From Halobacteriales archaeon QH_10_65_19 (GTDB lineage Archaea > Halobacteriota > Halobacteria > Halobacteriales > Haloarculaceae), in contig PXQK01000178.1 of the NCBI GenBank assembly GCA_003022085.1, forward strand, positions 1 to 5,706: a stretch of DNA of 5,706 bases, in the 5' to 3' direction. The stretch's first letter is position 1. Every line of letters begins with the position of its first letter. Below are positions 1-5,621 of this stretch, piece by piece. The notes beneath the pieces are model-generated. The model was not told the origin of the DNA. It did not search any database and worked only from the letters and a program-made list of their open reading frames with translations. Made by a program: the position numbers and the translations under genes.

Positions 1-4
1 GTGC

Positions 5-20
5 GGTATGTTCACATACC
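5..20. promoter_or_regulatory. Perfect 16-base inverted repeat, candidate operator
   Basis: GGTATGT and ACATACC form two 7-base arms around a 2-base centre (TC). The element ends 32 bases before the ATG at 53, which puts it just upstream of, or over, the place where the BRE and TATA box of a leaderless haloarchaeal gene would sit. TTCACAT (11-17) recurs at 21-27, exactly 10 bases on, or about one helical turn. The symmetry and position suit a dimeric helix-turn-helix regulator. The regulator is unknown, and no clear TATA box is visible here. Confidence 0.45.
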
Positions 21-52
21 TTCACATGCGAGCCGTGGGAGCATCTACGAGC

Positions 53-268
53 ATGAACACCGACCGCAAGCAGGTGGACTTCGGCACGACAGTGTACGAC
101 ACGGACAGCGACCAGCTCGGGACAATCTGTAGCTTCGACGAACACGGGTTCTACATCACTGCGGCCGACGGCGTGGTGGTTCTCTCGGAGGAGACCGTCA
201 GTAGCGAGCACGCGGCGGCGCTGACGTGGCGCTGCTGGGAGGAGATCTACTACTGGCAGGAAGACTAG
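53..268 (+). CDS. DUF7130-like (rubredoxin-like family) protein lacking its zinc ribbon
   Basis: This is a 71-residue acidic protein. The start chosen is ATG 53, because the frame upstream of it (from 8) does not look like haloarchaeal protein. Residues 10-36, with FGTTVYD, QLGTI and FDEHGFYIT, match my memory of the haloarchaeal DUF7130 family: a small beta-rich domain followed by a C-terminal rubredoxin-like zinc ribbon that opens with WRCWECGE and ends near YYWTED. Here WRCWE (59-63) runs directly into EIYYWQED (64-71). The CxxC pairs expected between these two segments are absent, and C61 is the only ribbon cysteine left. The seam lies at the GAGGAG at 239-244. The stop codon overlaps that of the convergent Fe-S gene. 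Function is unknown even for full-length members. Metal binding through the ribbon should be lost. The family call is from memory; the reading frame itself is convincing. Confidence 0.75.
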   Translation: MNTDRKQVDFGTTVYDTDSDQLGTICSFDEHGFYITAADGVVVLSEETVSSEHAAALTWRCWEEIYYWQED

Positions 269-639
269 AACGGCGCTTCGGGGCCTTCGTCCTCGTCGGT
301 CTCGCCGCGGCTTTCGCTGGGGAAGGAGGGGCTCATGCCGCCGGCACCGCCGGCCATCCCTTCTTTGCCGCCCATGCCGGTCGAGGCGTGGACGGTGTCG
401 ATCTCGGGGATCTCCTTTGTCATTCGGGTCTTGATTGCCTGGATCGTCATCGGCGAGATGCCACAGCCCGAGCAGGCGCCGCCGAGCTGGATCGTGACCG
501 ATCCCTCCTCGCGGTCGAGCTGTTGGATCGCCGCGCTCCCGCCGTGCATCTGGATCTGCGGGAAGTTCCGGCGCAGGAAGTTCGTGATGCGCTCGCGGAT
601 TTCGTCGTCGGGGTCCTGATCCTCAGTGTCCGTGCTCAT
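265..639 (-). CDS. NifU C-terminal (Nfu-type) iron-sulfur cluster protein
   Basis: The product is a 124-residue cytosolic protein of the NifU C-terminal domain family, which carries Fe-S clusters and passes them to apoproteins. The domain covers about residues 11-90. It shows the usual helix (IRERITNFLRRNFPQIQ), then MHGG, then a beta strand (SVTIQLGGAC), then the CSGCGIS motif with cluster-ligand cysteines C56 and C59, then MTIQAIKTRMTKEIPEI. The last ~35 residues are a Gly/Met-rich and then acidic tail, a common flexible ending in haloarchaeal members. The ATG is preceded by GGAG eight bases upstream and by a weak TATA-like element about 30 bases upstream. The gene converges on the small DUF7130-like gene, and both stops lie within one CTAG. 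All key residues are present and the length is normal. It may be named NifU or Nfu; I leave the symbol empty. Confidence 0.93.
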   Translation of the reverse strand: MSTDTEDQDPDDEIRERITNFLRRNFPQIQMHGGSAAIQQLDREEGSVTIQLGGACSGCGISPMTIQAIKTRMTKEIPEIDTVHASTGMGGKEGMAGGAGGMSPSFPSESRGETDEDEGPEAPF

Positions 640-663
640 GGTACTCCTGCGTAGGACGCCAGT

Positions 664-679
664 GGGCTTAGGCTTTGGG
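664..679 (-). promoter_or_regulatory. Weak BRE/TATA-like promoter of the Nfu gene
   Basis: On the minus strand this reads CCCAAAGCCTAAGCCC: a purine-rich BRE-like CAAAG followed by CCTAAGC centred about 30 bases before the ATG at 639. The spacing fits a very short leader. The match to the haloarchaeal TATA consensus is weak. The rest of the gap between the Nfu and kinase genes (640-800) holds no gene that I can support. Confidence 0.35.
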
Positions 680-800
680 TCTCACCACTCGGTACGGGTC
701 AGGGAAATCGGTGAGGTGGTGAATGTGAGGAACATCTTCGGCTCGCTGCACGAACTACTGTCGCACCGACCGCAACTGCAACAACGCGGCGGCTACTCGG

Positions 801-1676
801 TCACCCGTTGCCGTCGTCTCCGTCGACCAGCGCCTCGACACGGCCGCGGTCGATCGGGGCGCTCATCGCCCCCTCGCTGGTCGTCGCAACCGCAGCGGTC
901 GCGTTGGCGAATGCGAGCGAACCGTCGAGCGCCTGTCGGTCGGCCAACGCCCGAACGAACCCCGCCAGGAACGCGTCGCCGGCGCCGGTCGCGTCGACCG
1001 CGTCAACGGTGTACCCCTCGTGCTGGACCGTCGCCGGTCCCCACGGCGCGTCGTCGGTCGCCGTCGCGACCGCGCCCTCGTCGCCCAGCGTCAGCACGGC
1101 GGTTGCCGGTCCCAGTTCGAGGACTGCGTCGAGCAACTCGTCGGGCGAGCCGTGGATGCCCGCCTCCGCGAGGTCTGCGGGCGTCGCCTTGACGGCCGTC
1201 GAGCGCGAACAGGCCTCGGCGAACGCCTCCGGGAAGCCCCCGTCCCACAGTTCGGGCCGGGCGTTGGGATCGAAGATCACCTCACAGCCGTGCTCGCCGG
1301 CCCGGTCCGCCAGATCGAGCATTGCCGACCTGGCCCCCTCGGTCGAGAGGCAGACGCCGCCGAAGACGACCCAGTATACGTCCGCCAGCGTCTCGTCGGA
1401 CACCTCGCCGGGCCTGAACCGCGTGTCTGCGGTGCCGTCGCGGTAGAACGTGAACGCGCGGTCGGCGTCCTCGTCGTGGGCGACGAACGCCAGCGTTGTC
1501 TTGGCCGTCTCGTCGCGAACGACGAACTCCTCGGGGATGCCGTGCTCCTCGAGTCTCTCGGTGAGGTACGTTCCGAACGGCCCGTCACCGAGCCGCGTCC
1601 ATAGAAGCGGCGCCGGCGACGGACCCGGAATGAAGTCCACTAGACACTCCCCGGCCACCAGCACATCCGGCTCCAT
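801..1676 (-). CDS. PfkB-family (ribokinase-like) sugar kinase with N-terminal motif deleted
   Basis: The product is a 291-residue member of the PfkB/ribokinase family, which phosphorylates sugars or similar substrates with ATP in the cytosol. Clear family marks are DVLVAGECLVDFIPG at the N-terminus, KTTLAFV and FYRDGTADTRF in the middle, DPNARPELW (136-144), VKATPADL (162-169), LTLGDEGA (195-202) and the C-terminal signature DATGAGDAF (228-236), with D234 as the expected catalytic base. The first PfkB signature, expected as a GGAPANVAVALARL-like stretch near residues 35-55, is missing: DFIPG (14-18) is followed by PSPAPLLWTRLGD, and WTRLGD normally comes right after that signature. About 25-30 residues appear to be lost in frame at roughly 1605-1625. 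That segment holds the GG and Asn that contact the sugar, so activity is doubtful. Haloarchaeal relatives are often annotated as fructokinase or KDG kinase; I cannot choose a substrate. A good promoter lies just upstream. Confidence 0.88.
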   Translation of the reverse strand: MEPDVLVAGECLVDFIPGPSPAPLLWTRLGDGPFGTYLTERLEEHGIPEEFVVRDETAKTTLAFVAHDEDADRAFTFYRDGTADTRFRPGEVSDETLADVYWVVFGGVCLSTEGARSAMLDLADRAGEHGCEVIFDPNARPELWDGGFPEAFAEACSRSTAVKATPADLAEAGIHGSPDELLDAVLELGPATAVLTLGDEGAVATATDDAPWGPATVQHEGYTVDAVDATGAGDAFLAGFVRALADRQALDGSLAFANATAAVATTSEGAMSAPIDRGRVEALVDGDDGNG

Positions 1677-1682
1677 GTGGCG

Positions 1683-1868
1683 ATGTCCAAGCGCCGATTA
1701 AAAAAAGTAACTTCGGGCACGACCCCGCGTACCAATCCACACTGGGATGGCGACCTCGAGTGCTTGTTCACAGGCCTCTTTGAGCGCATCGAGCGCCAGT
1801 CCGGCGTCGACGTCACCCATGACAACCCCGATGTCGACGACGTTGACGACGTGGAGGAAGTCACTTGA
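1683..1868 (+). other. Doubtful small acidic reading frame, possibly a gene fragment
   Basis: From ATG 1683 (or GTG 1677) this frame gives 61-63 residues: a basic start, DLECLFTGLFERIERQSG in the middle, then an Asp-rich tail with two DVDD/DVDDVEE units. From about 1750 onward third positions are mostly G or C and the product is acidic, as in real haloarchaeal genes. Against a complete gene, the start lies next to the kinase start on the other strand, the first codons run through the kinase promoter, and no later ATG or GTG start is usable. The opposite strand also has an open frame (1698-1919, -) with slightly poorer codon bias. I do not recognise either product. It may be the 3' end of a lost gene. 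From 1869 to 2045 I see no gene, only a TATA-like CCCTTTAACG at 1875-1884 with no start codon at a suitable distance. Confidence 0.3.
1697..1715 (-). promoter_or_regulatory. Promoter of the PfkB-family kinase gene
   Basis: On the minus strand, CGAAGTTAC (BRE-like) is followed by TTTTTTTAAT (TATA-like, 1697-1706), centred about 26 bases upstream of the ATG at 1676. This is the classic spacing for a leaderless haloarchaeal transcript. Confidence 0.65.
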
Positions 1869-2047
1869 TGATAGCCCTTTAACGCCACCCATGCACGACC
1901 GCGATCGGCTCCCCGGCAATGCGCCGCCTGTGACCGCGACCCGATAGCACAGCAGCGTGTTCCGTGTCGCTGTCCCCGCGAGGTGAGCACTCCGCGCTCG
2001 TTCCCCACTGCTGCTCGCTCGGGGCCCGTGGTTTGTTCGATGCTGGA

Positions 2048-2054
2048 TTTTTTA
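2048..2054 (+). promoter_or_regulatory. TATA box of the aldo/keto reductase gene
   Basis: TTTTTTA lies 24-30 bases before the ATG at 2078, in an otherwise GC-rich stretch. This supports a leaderless start at 2078 and argues against the longer open frame that begins at 1964. Confidence 0.6.
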
Positions 2055-2077
2055 CCTGCCCTGCCGTACTATCCCGT

Positions 2078-3061
2078 ATGGAGTACACAACACTCGGTTC
2101 GACCGGAATGAGTGTGAGCCGCATCTGCCTGGGAACGATGAACTTCGGGTGGGAGAGCGAGGGGTGGCGACTCGACGCCGACGCGAGTCGGGAGATCCTC
2201 GAACGGGCCATCGACCTCGGCGTCACGTTCATCGATACGGCTAACGTGTACCGGGACGGCGAGAGTGAGGAACTCGTCGGCGAGGTCGTGTCGGAGTACG
2301 ACCGTGACGAGCTGGTCGTCGCCACCAAGGTGTACGGGTCGATGGACGACGACAACCCTAACGCACAGGGGCTGTCGCGGAAAGCCATCGAGCAGGAGCT
2401 CGCGAACTCGCATGAACGGCTGGAGCTGGACACGATCGACCTGTACCAGATCCACCGCTGGGACGAGGACACGCCGATCACCGAGACACTCCGGGCGCTT
2501 GCCGACGCCGTGCGTCGCAACCGCGTGCGGTACATCGGGGCGTCGTCGATGTGGGCCTACCAGTTCGCGGAGGCGTTGCAGGCGAGTGATCGCCTCGGGG
2601 TAGAGCGGTTTGTGTCGATGCAGAACCACTACAACCCGGTGTACCGCGAAGAGGAACGCGAGATGCTGCCGCTGTGTGAGCGCGAGGGGATCGGCGTGAT
2701 TCCGTGGAGCCCGCTGGCTCGCGGCTACCTGACACGACCCCACAACGAGTTCGACACGACGGCTCGTGCCAGCGAGGAGGCGGATCGACAGGGAGACAGG
2801 CACGCCGCCTACCGTGCGGGTGGCGGTGCGGAGATCAACCGTCGGATCGCGGAGCTCGCTGCGGAGTACGGCGTAACGATGGCGCAGCTCACGGTCGCCT
2901 GGCACCTCCACACCGACCCGGTCACGGCGCCGATTGTCGGCGTGTCGAGTATCGAGCACCTCGAGGAAGCCGTCGAGGCTGTCGACGTCTCCCTGTCTGA
3001 ATCCGACCGCGAGTACATCGAGGAGCCGTACGAACCTGTCCCGATAACAGGGCACGAATGA
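2078..3061 (+). CDS. Aldo/keto reductase
   Basis: The product is a 327-residue NAD(P)H-dependent oxidoreductase with the aldo/keto reductase TIM-barrel fold; such enzymes reduce aldehydes or ketones to alcohols in the cytosol. The N-terminal strand is MEYTTLGSTGMSVSRICLGTM. The catalytic tetrad is visible as D53 and Y58 (FIDTANVYRDG), K84 (VVATKVYG) and H126 (DLYQIHRWD). Further family marks are RYIGASSMWAYQF, the QNHYNPVYREEEREMLPLC loop, GVIPWSPLARGYL and the nucleotide-binding GVSSIEHLEEAVEAV near the C-terminus. Length and motifs are complete. Many haloarchaeal relatives end in a similar EPYEPVPITGHE-type tail. The start at ATG 2078 is set by homology and by the TATA box just upstream. 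The substrate cannot be told from sequence. The gene stands alone and converges on an oxidoreductase remnant. Confidence 0.95.
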   Translation: MEYTTLGSTGMSVSRICLGTMNFGWESEGWRLDADASREILERAIDLGVTFIDTANVYRDGESEELVGEVVSEYDRDELVVATKVYGSMDDDNPNAQGLSRKAIEQELANSHERLELDTIDLYQIHRWDEDTPITETLRALADAVRRNRVRYIGASSMWAYQFAEALQASDRLGVERFVSMQNHYNPVYREEEREMLPLCEREGIGVIPWSPLARGYLTRPHNEFDTTARASEEADRQGDRHAAYRAGGGAEINRRIAELAAEYGVTMAQLTVAWHLHTDPVTAPIVGVSSIEHLEEAVEAVDVSLSESDREYIEEPYEPVPITGHE

Positions 3062-3150
3062 GATACGCCCACAAGAACAGGTACGACCGAAGACCGGCAC
3101 ATATCCCAGCGCACGGGACGGGGGGCCCTGTCGTCGTTGGGCTTGCTCGA

Positions 3151-3180
3151 CCGCTTGCGGAGCTTCGCTCTGTTCTGTTC
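3151..3180 (+). terminator. Two small hairpins then a T-rich tract, possible terminator
   Basis: CCGC-TT-GCGG (3151-3160) abuts GAGC-TTC-GCTC (3160-3170), followed by the T-rich direct repeat TGTTCTGTTC (3171-3180). This lies in the 117-base gap between the convergent reductase and oxidoreductase-remnant genes. Archaeal termination relies mainly on T-rich tracts, so a terminator role for the reductase transcript is plausible but weak. Short palindromes of this kind are also common intergenic repeats in haloarchaea. Confidence 0.3.
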
Positions 3181-3733
3181 AGTACGGGGAGGATGTCACC
3201 CGGCGGAGACGGTCCAACGACAGCACTGACAACAGGTCGGATTTCTCCTCTCTGGAGAGTAGCTCCGCAACGAGCGCGCCGATTGCTGGGGCGTACGTGA
3301 CGCCGAACCCGTTCATGCCACAGGCCACGACGTACCAATCGACTCGGGTCTCGTCTACGATCGGCAAGCCATCCGGCGTTACCGTCCGGAGTCCCGTCCA
3401 GCCGTTGACAAACTGCTCTTCGGGACGCCTGGCTTCGTCCGGGTCGAGTTCCGTCGCACCCTCGTAGTCGGTATCCATCCGCCCGGCCAACGCACGGACA
3501 GCCCCTTCCTGTTGAAGGTAGATCCCCGCTTCAAAGAAGGTCAGCGGGAGTGACACGGGAGTCTCGGACTGCAAAACGAGTATCGGCCCTTCTGTGTGTC
3601 GGATCGGGAGCGAAACACCTGTGCAGTCGCTGAGACGGGGTGCCCAGGGACCTGCAGCGTTGATGACCACGTTCGCGGTGTCGTATCCTGCCGTCGTCTC
3701 TACTCCCTGTTTTTCTGGGCCGTGTTCGCAGTC
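3179..3733 (-). pseudogene. C-terminal half of a DAO-family FAD-dependent oxidoreductase
   Basis: The open frame holds 184 codons, bounded upstream by an in-frame TGA (3734-3736, read on the minus strand). It resembles the C-terminal half of DadA/SoxB-like flavoenzymes that oxidise amino acids or N-methylated amines. Visible features are GVETTAGYDTANVVINAAGPW (the stretch before and into the second FAD-contact region), IRHTEGPILVLQ, the substrate-domain strands, GLRTVTPDGLPIVDET and the closing ACGMNGFGVTYAPAIGALVAELL. Such enzymes usually have some 370-400 residues and begin with a GxGxxG dinucleotide-binding fold. That half is absent, and no trace of it is seen in the other minus frames up to the next gene at 3812. 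A GTG at 3670 could start a 163-residue product, but it would lie inside a conserved strand and could not bind FAD. The remaining part has no internal stop or frameshift, so the truncation may be recent. Confidence 0.8.
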
Positions 3734-3781
3734 TCACGGGCTCACATCGGCCGCACGTCACGGCGAAAGTCGAGTCAGGGG

Positions 3782-3790
3782 ACATTTGTC
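3782..3790 (+). promoter_or_regulatory. Weak TATA-like element before the SnoaL-like gene
   Basis: ACATTTGTC is centred about 26 bases before the ATG at 3812. It is the only AT-rich run in a suitable place; the match to the haloarchaeal consensus is weak. Confidence 0.3.
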
Positions 3791-3811
3791 GGACGAACCC
3801 GTCGTTCCAGT

Positions 3812-4198
3812 ATGGACGCGCGAACAACCGTCAGCGAGTACTACGAGGCACTCCGAACCGGCAAACCACTCGGGCCGTACTTCGCCGACGAACGTGCCGG
3901 CGACGACGCGTTCGTGAAGTTCGGCATCTCGGAGTGCCTTGTCGGCGGCGAGCAGATACGGGCCGGGCTCCGCAGCCAGACAGAGACGACGACCGACTGG
4001 GAGGTGACGAGCCACGCGCTCCGCGTCTGCGAACGCGACCGCCACGCGTGGTTCAGCGACGACGTATCGATGGTCTGGACCGACACGGACGTAGCGAGAC
4101 GCCACGAGTTCGACACCCGCTGGAGCGGCACCCTCGAGTTCACCTCGGACGGGTGGCAGTTCGTCGGGATGCACGTCAGCACTGCCGACCAGCTGTGA
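3812..4198 (+). CDS. SnoaL-like / NTF2-fold small protein
   Basis: The product is a 128-residue acidic protein resembling the SnoaL-like (NTF2-superfamily) cone-shaped alpha+beta fold. The N-terminal helix is TTVSEYYEALRTGKPLGPYF. It is followed by VKFGISECLVGGEQI, then the four-stranded sheet core with DWEVTSHALRVCERDRHAWFSDD (62-84), VSMVWTD (85-91), a strand with FDTRWSGTLEF (100-110) and a last strand GWQFVGMHVS (114-123). Members can be enzymes or ligand-binding proteins. No catalytic residue set can be assigned, so the function is unknown. The length is normal for a single domain. The start at ATG 3812 is preferred over the upstream open frame (from 3596), which is the antisense of the oxidoreductase remnant. 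The gene is followed 133 bases later by the GTPase, which has its own promoter. Confidence 0.82.
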   Translation: MDARTTVSEYYEALRTGKPLGPYFADERAGDDAFVKFGISECLVGGEQIRAGLRSQTETTTDWEVTSHALRVCERDRHAWFSDDVSMVWTDTDVARRHEFDTRWSGTLEFTSDGWQFVGMHVSTADQL

Positions 4199-4292
4199 CC
4201 GTTGTCCGTGGCTCTGTCGAGCGCATCACACGGGCGAACATCGGGTGAACGACGTCCGTGTGGATGGGTCTGCGAAGGAGGCCGGCGCGGGA

Positions 4293-4308
4293 CGAAAGCC
4301 CTTTTGCG
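4293..4308 (+). promoter_or_regulatory. BRE/TATA promoter of the Drg-type GTPase gene
   Basis: CGAAAG (BRE-like, 4293-4298) is followed by CCCTTTTGCG (4299-4308), with the T-run centred about 28 bases before the ATG at 4332. The order and spacing match the usual haloarchaeal promoter and fix the start at 4332, not the GTG at 4245. Confidence 0.6.
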
Positions 4309-4331
4309 TATCGACAGCCCAGACACCGATA

Positions 4332-5444
4332 ATGGGGCTCGAAGAGGAGATCGAGGAGATCGAAGAGGAGATTGCTAGTACGCCCTACAACAAGTCCACG
4401 GAGCAGCACATCGGCAGGCTGAAATCCAAGCTCGCGGAGCTGAAAGAGGACCTAGAGCGCAAACAGTCCTCGTCGGGCGGGGGCCCCGGGTACGCAGTCG
4501 AGAAGACCGGCGACGCGACGGTGGCGCTGGTGGGCTATCCAAGCGTCGGCAAGTCGACGCTGTTGAACTCCCTGACGAACGCCGACAGCGAGACCGGCTC
4601 CTACGAGTTTACGACGCTCGACGTCAAGCCGGGGATGCTCCAGTACCGGGGGGCGAACATCCAGCTGCTCGACGTTCCGGGGCTCATCGAGGGCGCGGCG
4701 GGCGGCCGCGGCGACGGCCAGGAGGTCCTGTCGGTCGTCCGCACGGCTGATCTGGTGCTGTTTTTGCTTTCGGTGTTCGAAATCGAACAGTACGAACGCC
4801 TCCACGGGGAGCTGTACAAGAACGGGATCCGCCTCGATCAGGAGCCACCACGGGTGTCCGTGCGGAAGAAGGCAAAGGACGGCATCTCGGTCAACGCCAG
4901 TGTCGACCTCGACCTCGACGAGGGGACGGTCACGAGCGTACTGCGCGAACACGGGTACGCCAACGCCGACGTGACAATTGGCGAGCAGGTCGACATCGAC
5001 CGGCTCATCGACGGCATCCGCGACAACCGGGTGTACCTCCCATCGATCGTGGCGGTCAACAAGGCCGACCTGATCGACCCCGACTACGCCGAGACGGTCG
5101 AGGAGCAGCTCGCCTCCCGTGGGATCGATCCCGAGGATGCGATCTTCATCAGCGCCGAGGAGGAGCGGGGGCTCGACACGCTGCGGGAGATCGTCTGGGA
5201 AGAGCTCGGACTGATCCGGGTGTACATGGACAAGCCCGGCCGCGGCGTCGACTACGAGGAGCCGCTGATCCTCTTCGAGGGCGACACTGTCGAGGACGCC
5301 TGCGAGAAGCTCGGCGGCGAGTTCGGCGACCGCTTCCGGTTCGCGCGCGTCAGCGGCCCCAGCGCGAAGCACGACGACCAGCAGGTCGGCCTCGACCACG
5401 CCCTCGCAGACCAGGACGTCCTGCGCATCCTCACGACGAACTGA
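4332..5444 (+). CDS. drg: Drg/Obg-family GTPase with C-terminal TGS domain
   Basis: The product is a 370-residue GTP-binding protein of the archaeal/eukaryotic DRG subfamily of Obg GTPases, linked to ribosomes and translation in studied members. The N-terminal helical, highly charged region (1-48, EEEIEEIEEEI) is followed by the G domain: G1 GYPSVGKST (68-76), the G2 region FTTLD (93-97), G3 DVPG (114-117), G4 NKAD (243-246) and G5 ISAEE (273-277). The family insertion between G3 and G4 is present. The TGS domain fills about 296-370 (IRVYMDKPG to the end), with EPLILFEGDTVEDACEKLG and HDDQQVGLDHALADQDVLRI. The length equals that of typical haloarchaeal Drg proteins and all motifs are intact. 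The ATG at 4332 is supported by the protein family and by a well-spaced promoter. It is probably transcribed alone. Confidence 0.97.
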   Translation: MGLEEEIEEIEEEIASTPYNKSTEQHIGRLKSKLAELKEDLERKQSSSGGGPGYAVEKTGDATVALVGYPSVGKSTLLNSLTNADSETGSYEFTTLDVKPGMLQYRGANIQLLDVPGLIEGAAGGRGDGQEVLSVVRTADLVLFLLSVFEIEQYERLHGELYKNGIRLDQEPPRVSVRKKAKDGISVNASVDLDLDEGTVTSVLREHGYANADVTIGEQVDIDRLIDGIRDNRVYLPSIVAVNKADLIDPDYAETVEEQLASRGIDPEDAIFISAEEERGLDTLREIVWEELGLIRVYMDKPGRGVDYEEPLILFEGDTVEDACEKLGGEFGDRFRFARVSGPSAKHDDQQVGLDHALADQDVLRILTTN

Positions 5445-5473
5445 TACGGACTGCTGCGATACGGGTGATACGG
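5443..5473 (+). repeat. Three copies of GATACGG at the GTPase stop codon
   Basis: GATACGG occurs at 5443-5449 (its GA is part of the TGA stop), 5458-5464 and 5467-5473. The copies are 15 and 9 bases apart, with related flanks (CTGATACGG, GTGATACGG). A short T-run (GTATTTTGGG, from about 5482) follows and could be where transcription ends. No function is known for the repeat. Confidence 0.4.
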
Positions 5474-5621
5474 TCGTGCGTGAGTATTTTGGGCACCGGG
5501 TCCCACTATCGGCGGTTTCGCGGTCTGAAACGCCCAATGCGCGACTCTATAGCGTCGTCGGGCCTAGTACTTCAGAAAAGAATTTGAACTGGCAGGTAGC
5601 CGGAGGAGGCCCCCGACCGCT

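Noticed and set aside
53..639. A joint Fe-S/redox operon of the first two genes
   Set aside because: The genes are convergent and cannot be co-transcribed, and the first appears to have lost its metal site.
682..722. TCACCAC (682-688) and GTGGTGA (716-722) inverted repeat between Nfu and kinase genes
   Set aside because: The arms are only 7 bases and are 27 bases apart, which is expected by chance in GC-rich sequence.
626..1604. Long + strand open frames opposite the Nfu and kinase genes
   Set aside because: They are Arg/Ser/Pro-rich, typical of antisense frames in high-GC genes. The minus strand carries clear family motifs.
1964..2077. N-terminal extension of the aldo/keto reductase
   Set aside because: The extra 38 residues do not resemble the family, and a TATA-like run at 2048-2054 is correctly placed for the ATG at 2078.
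4245..4331. 29-residue extension of the GTPase from a GTG
   Set aside because: The promoter at 4293-4308 lies inside it, and Drg proteins normally begin at the MGLEEEI-type helix.
4452..5537. 361-codon minus strand open frame opposite the GTPase
   Set aside because: It is a shadow frame; the + strand has all five G motifs and a TGS domain.
5575..5615. On the minus strand, AGTTCAAATTC resembles a tRNA T-loop
   Set aside because: The flanks do not form a T-stem, and no acceptor, D-arm or anticodon arm can be assembled around it.
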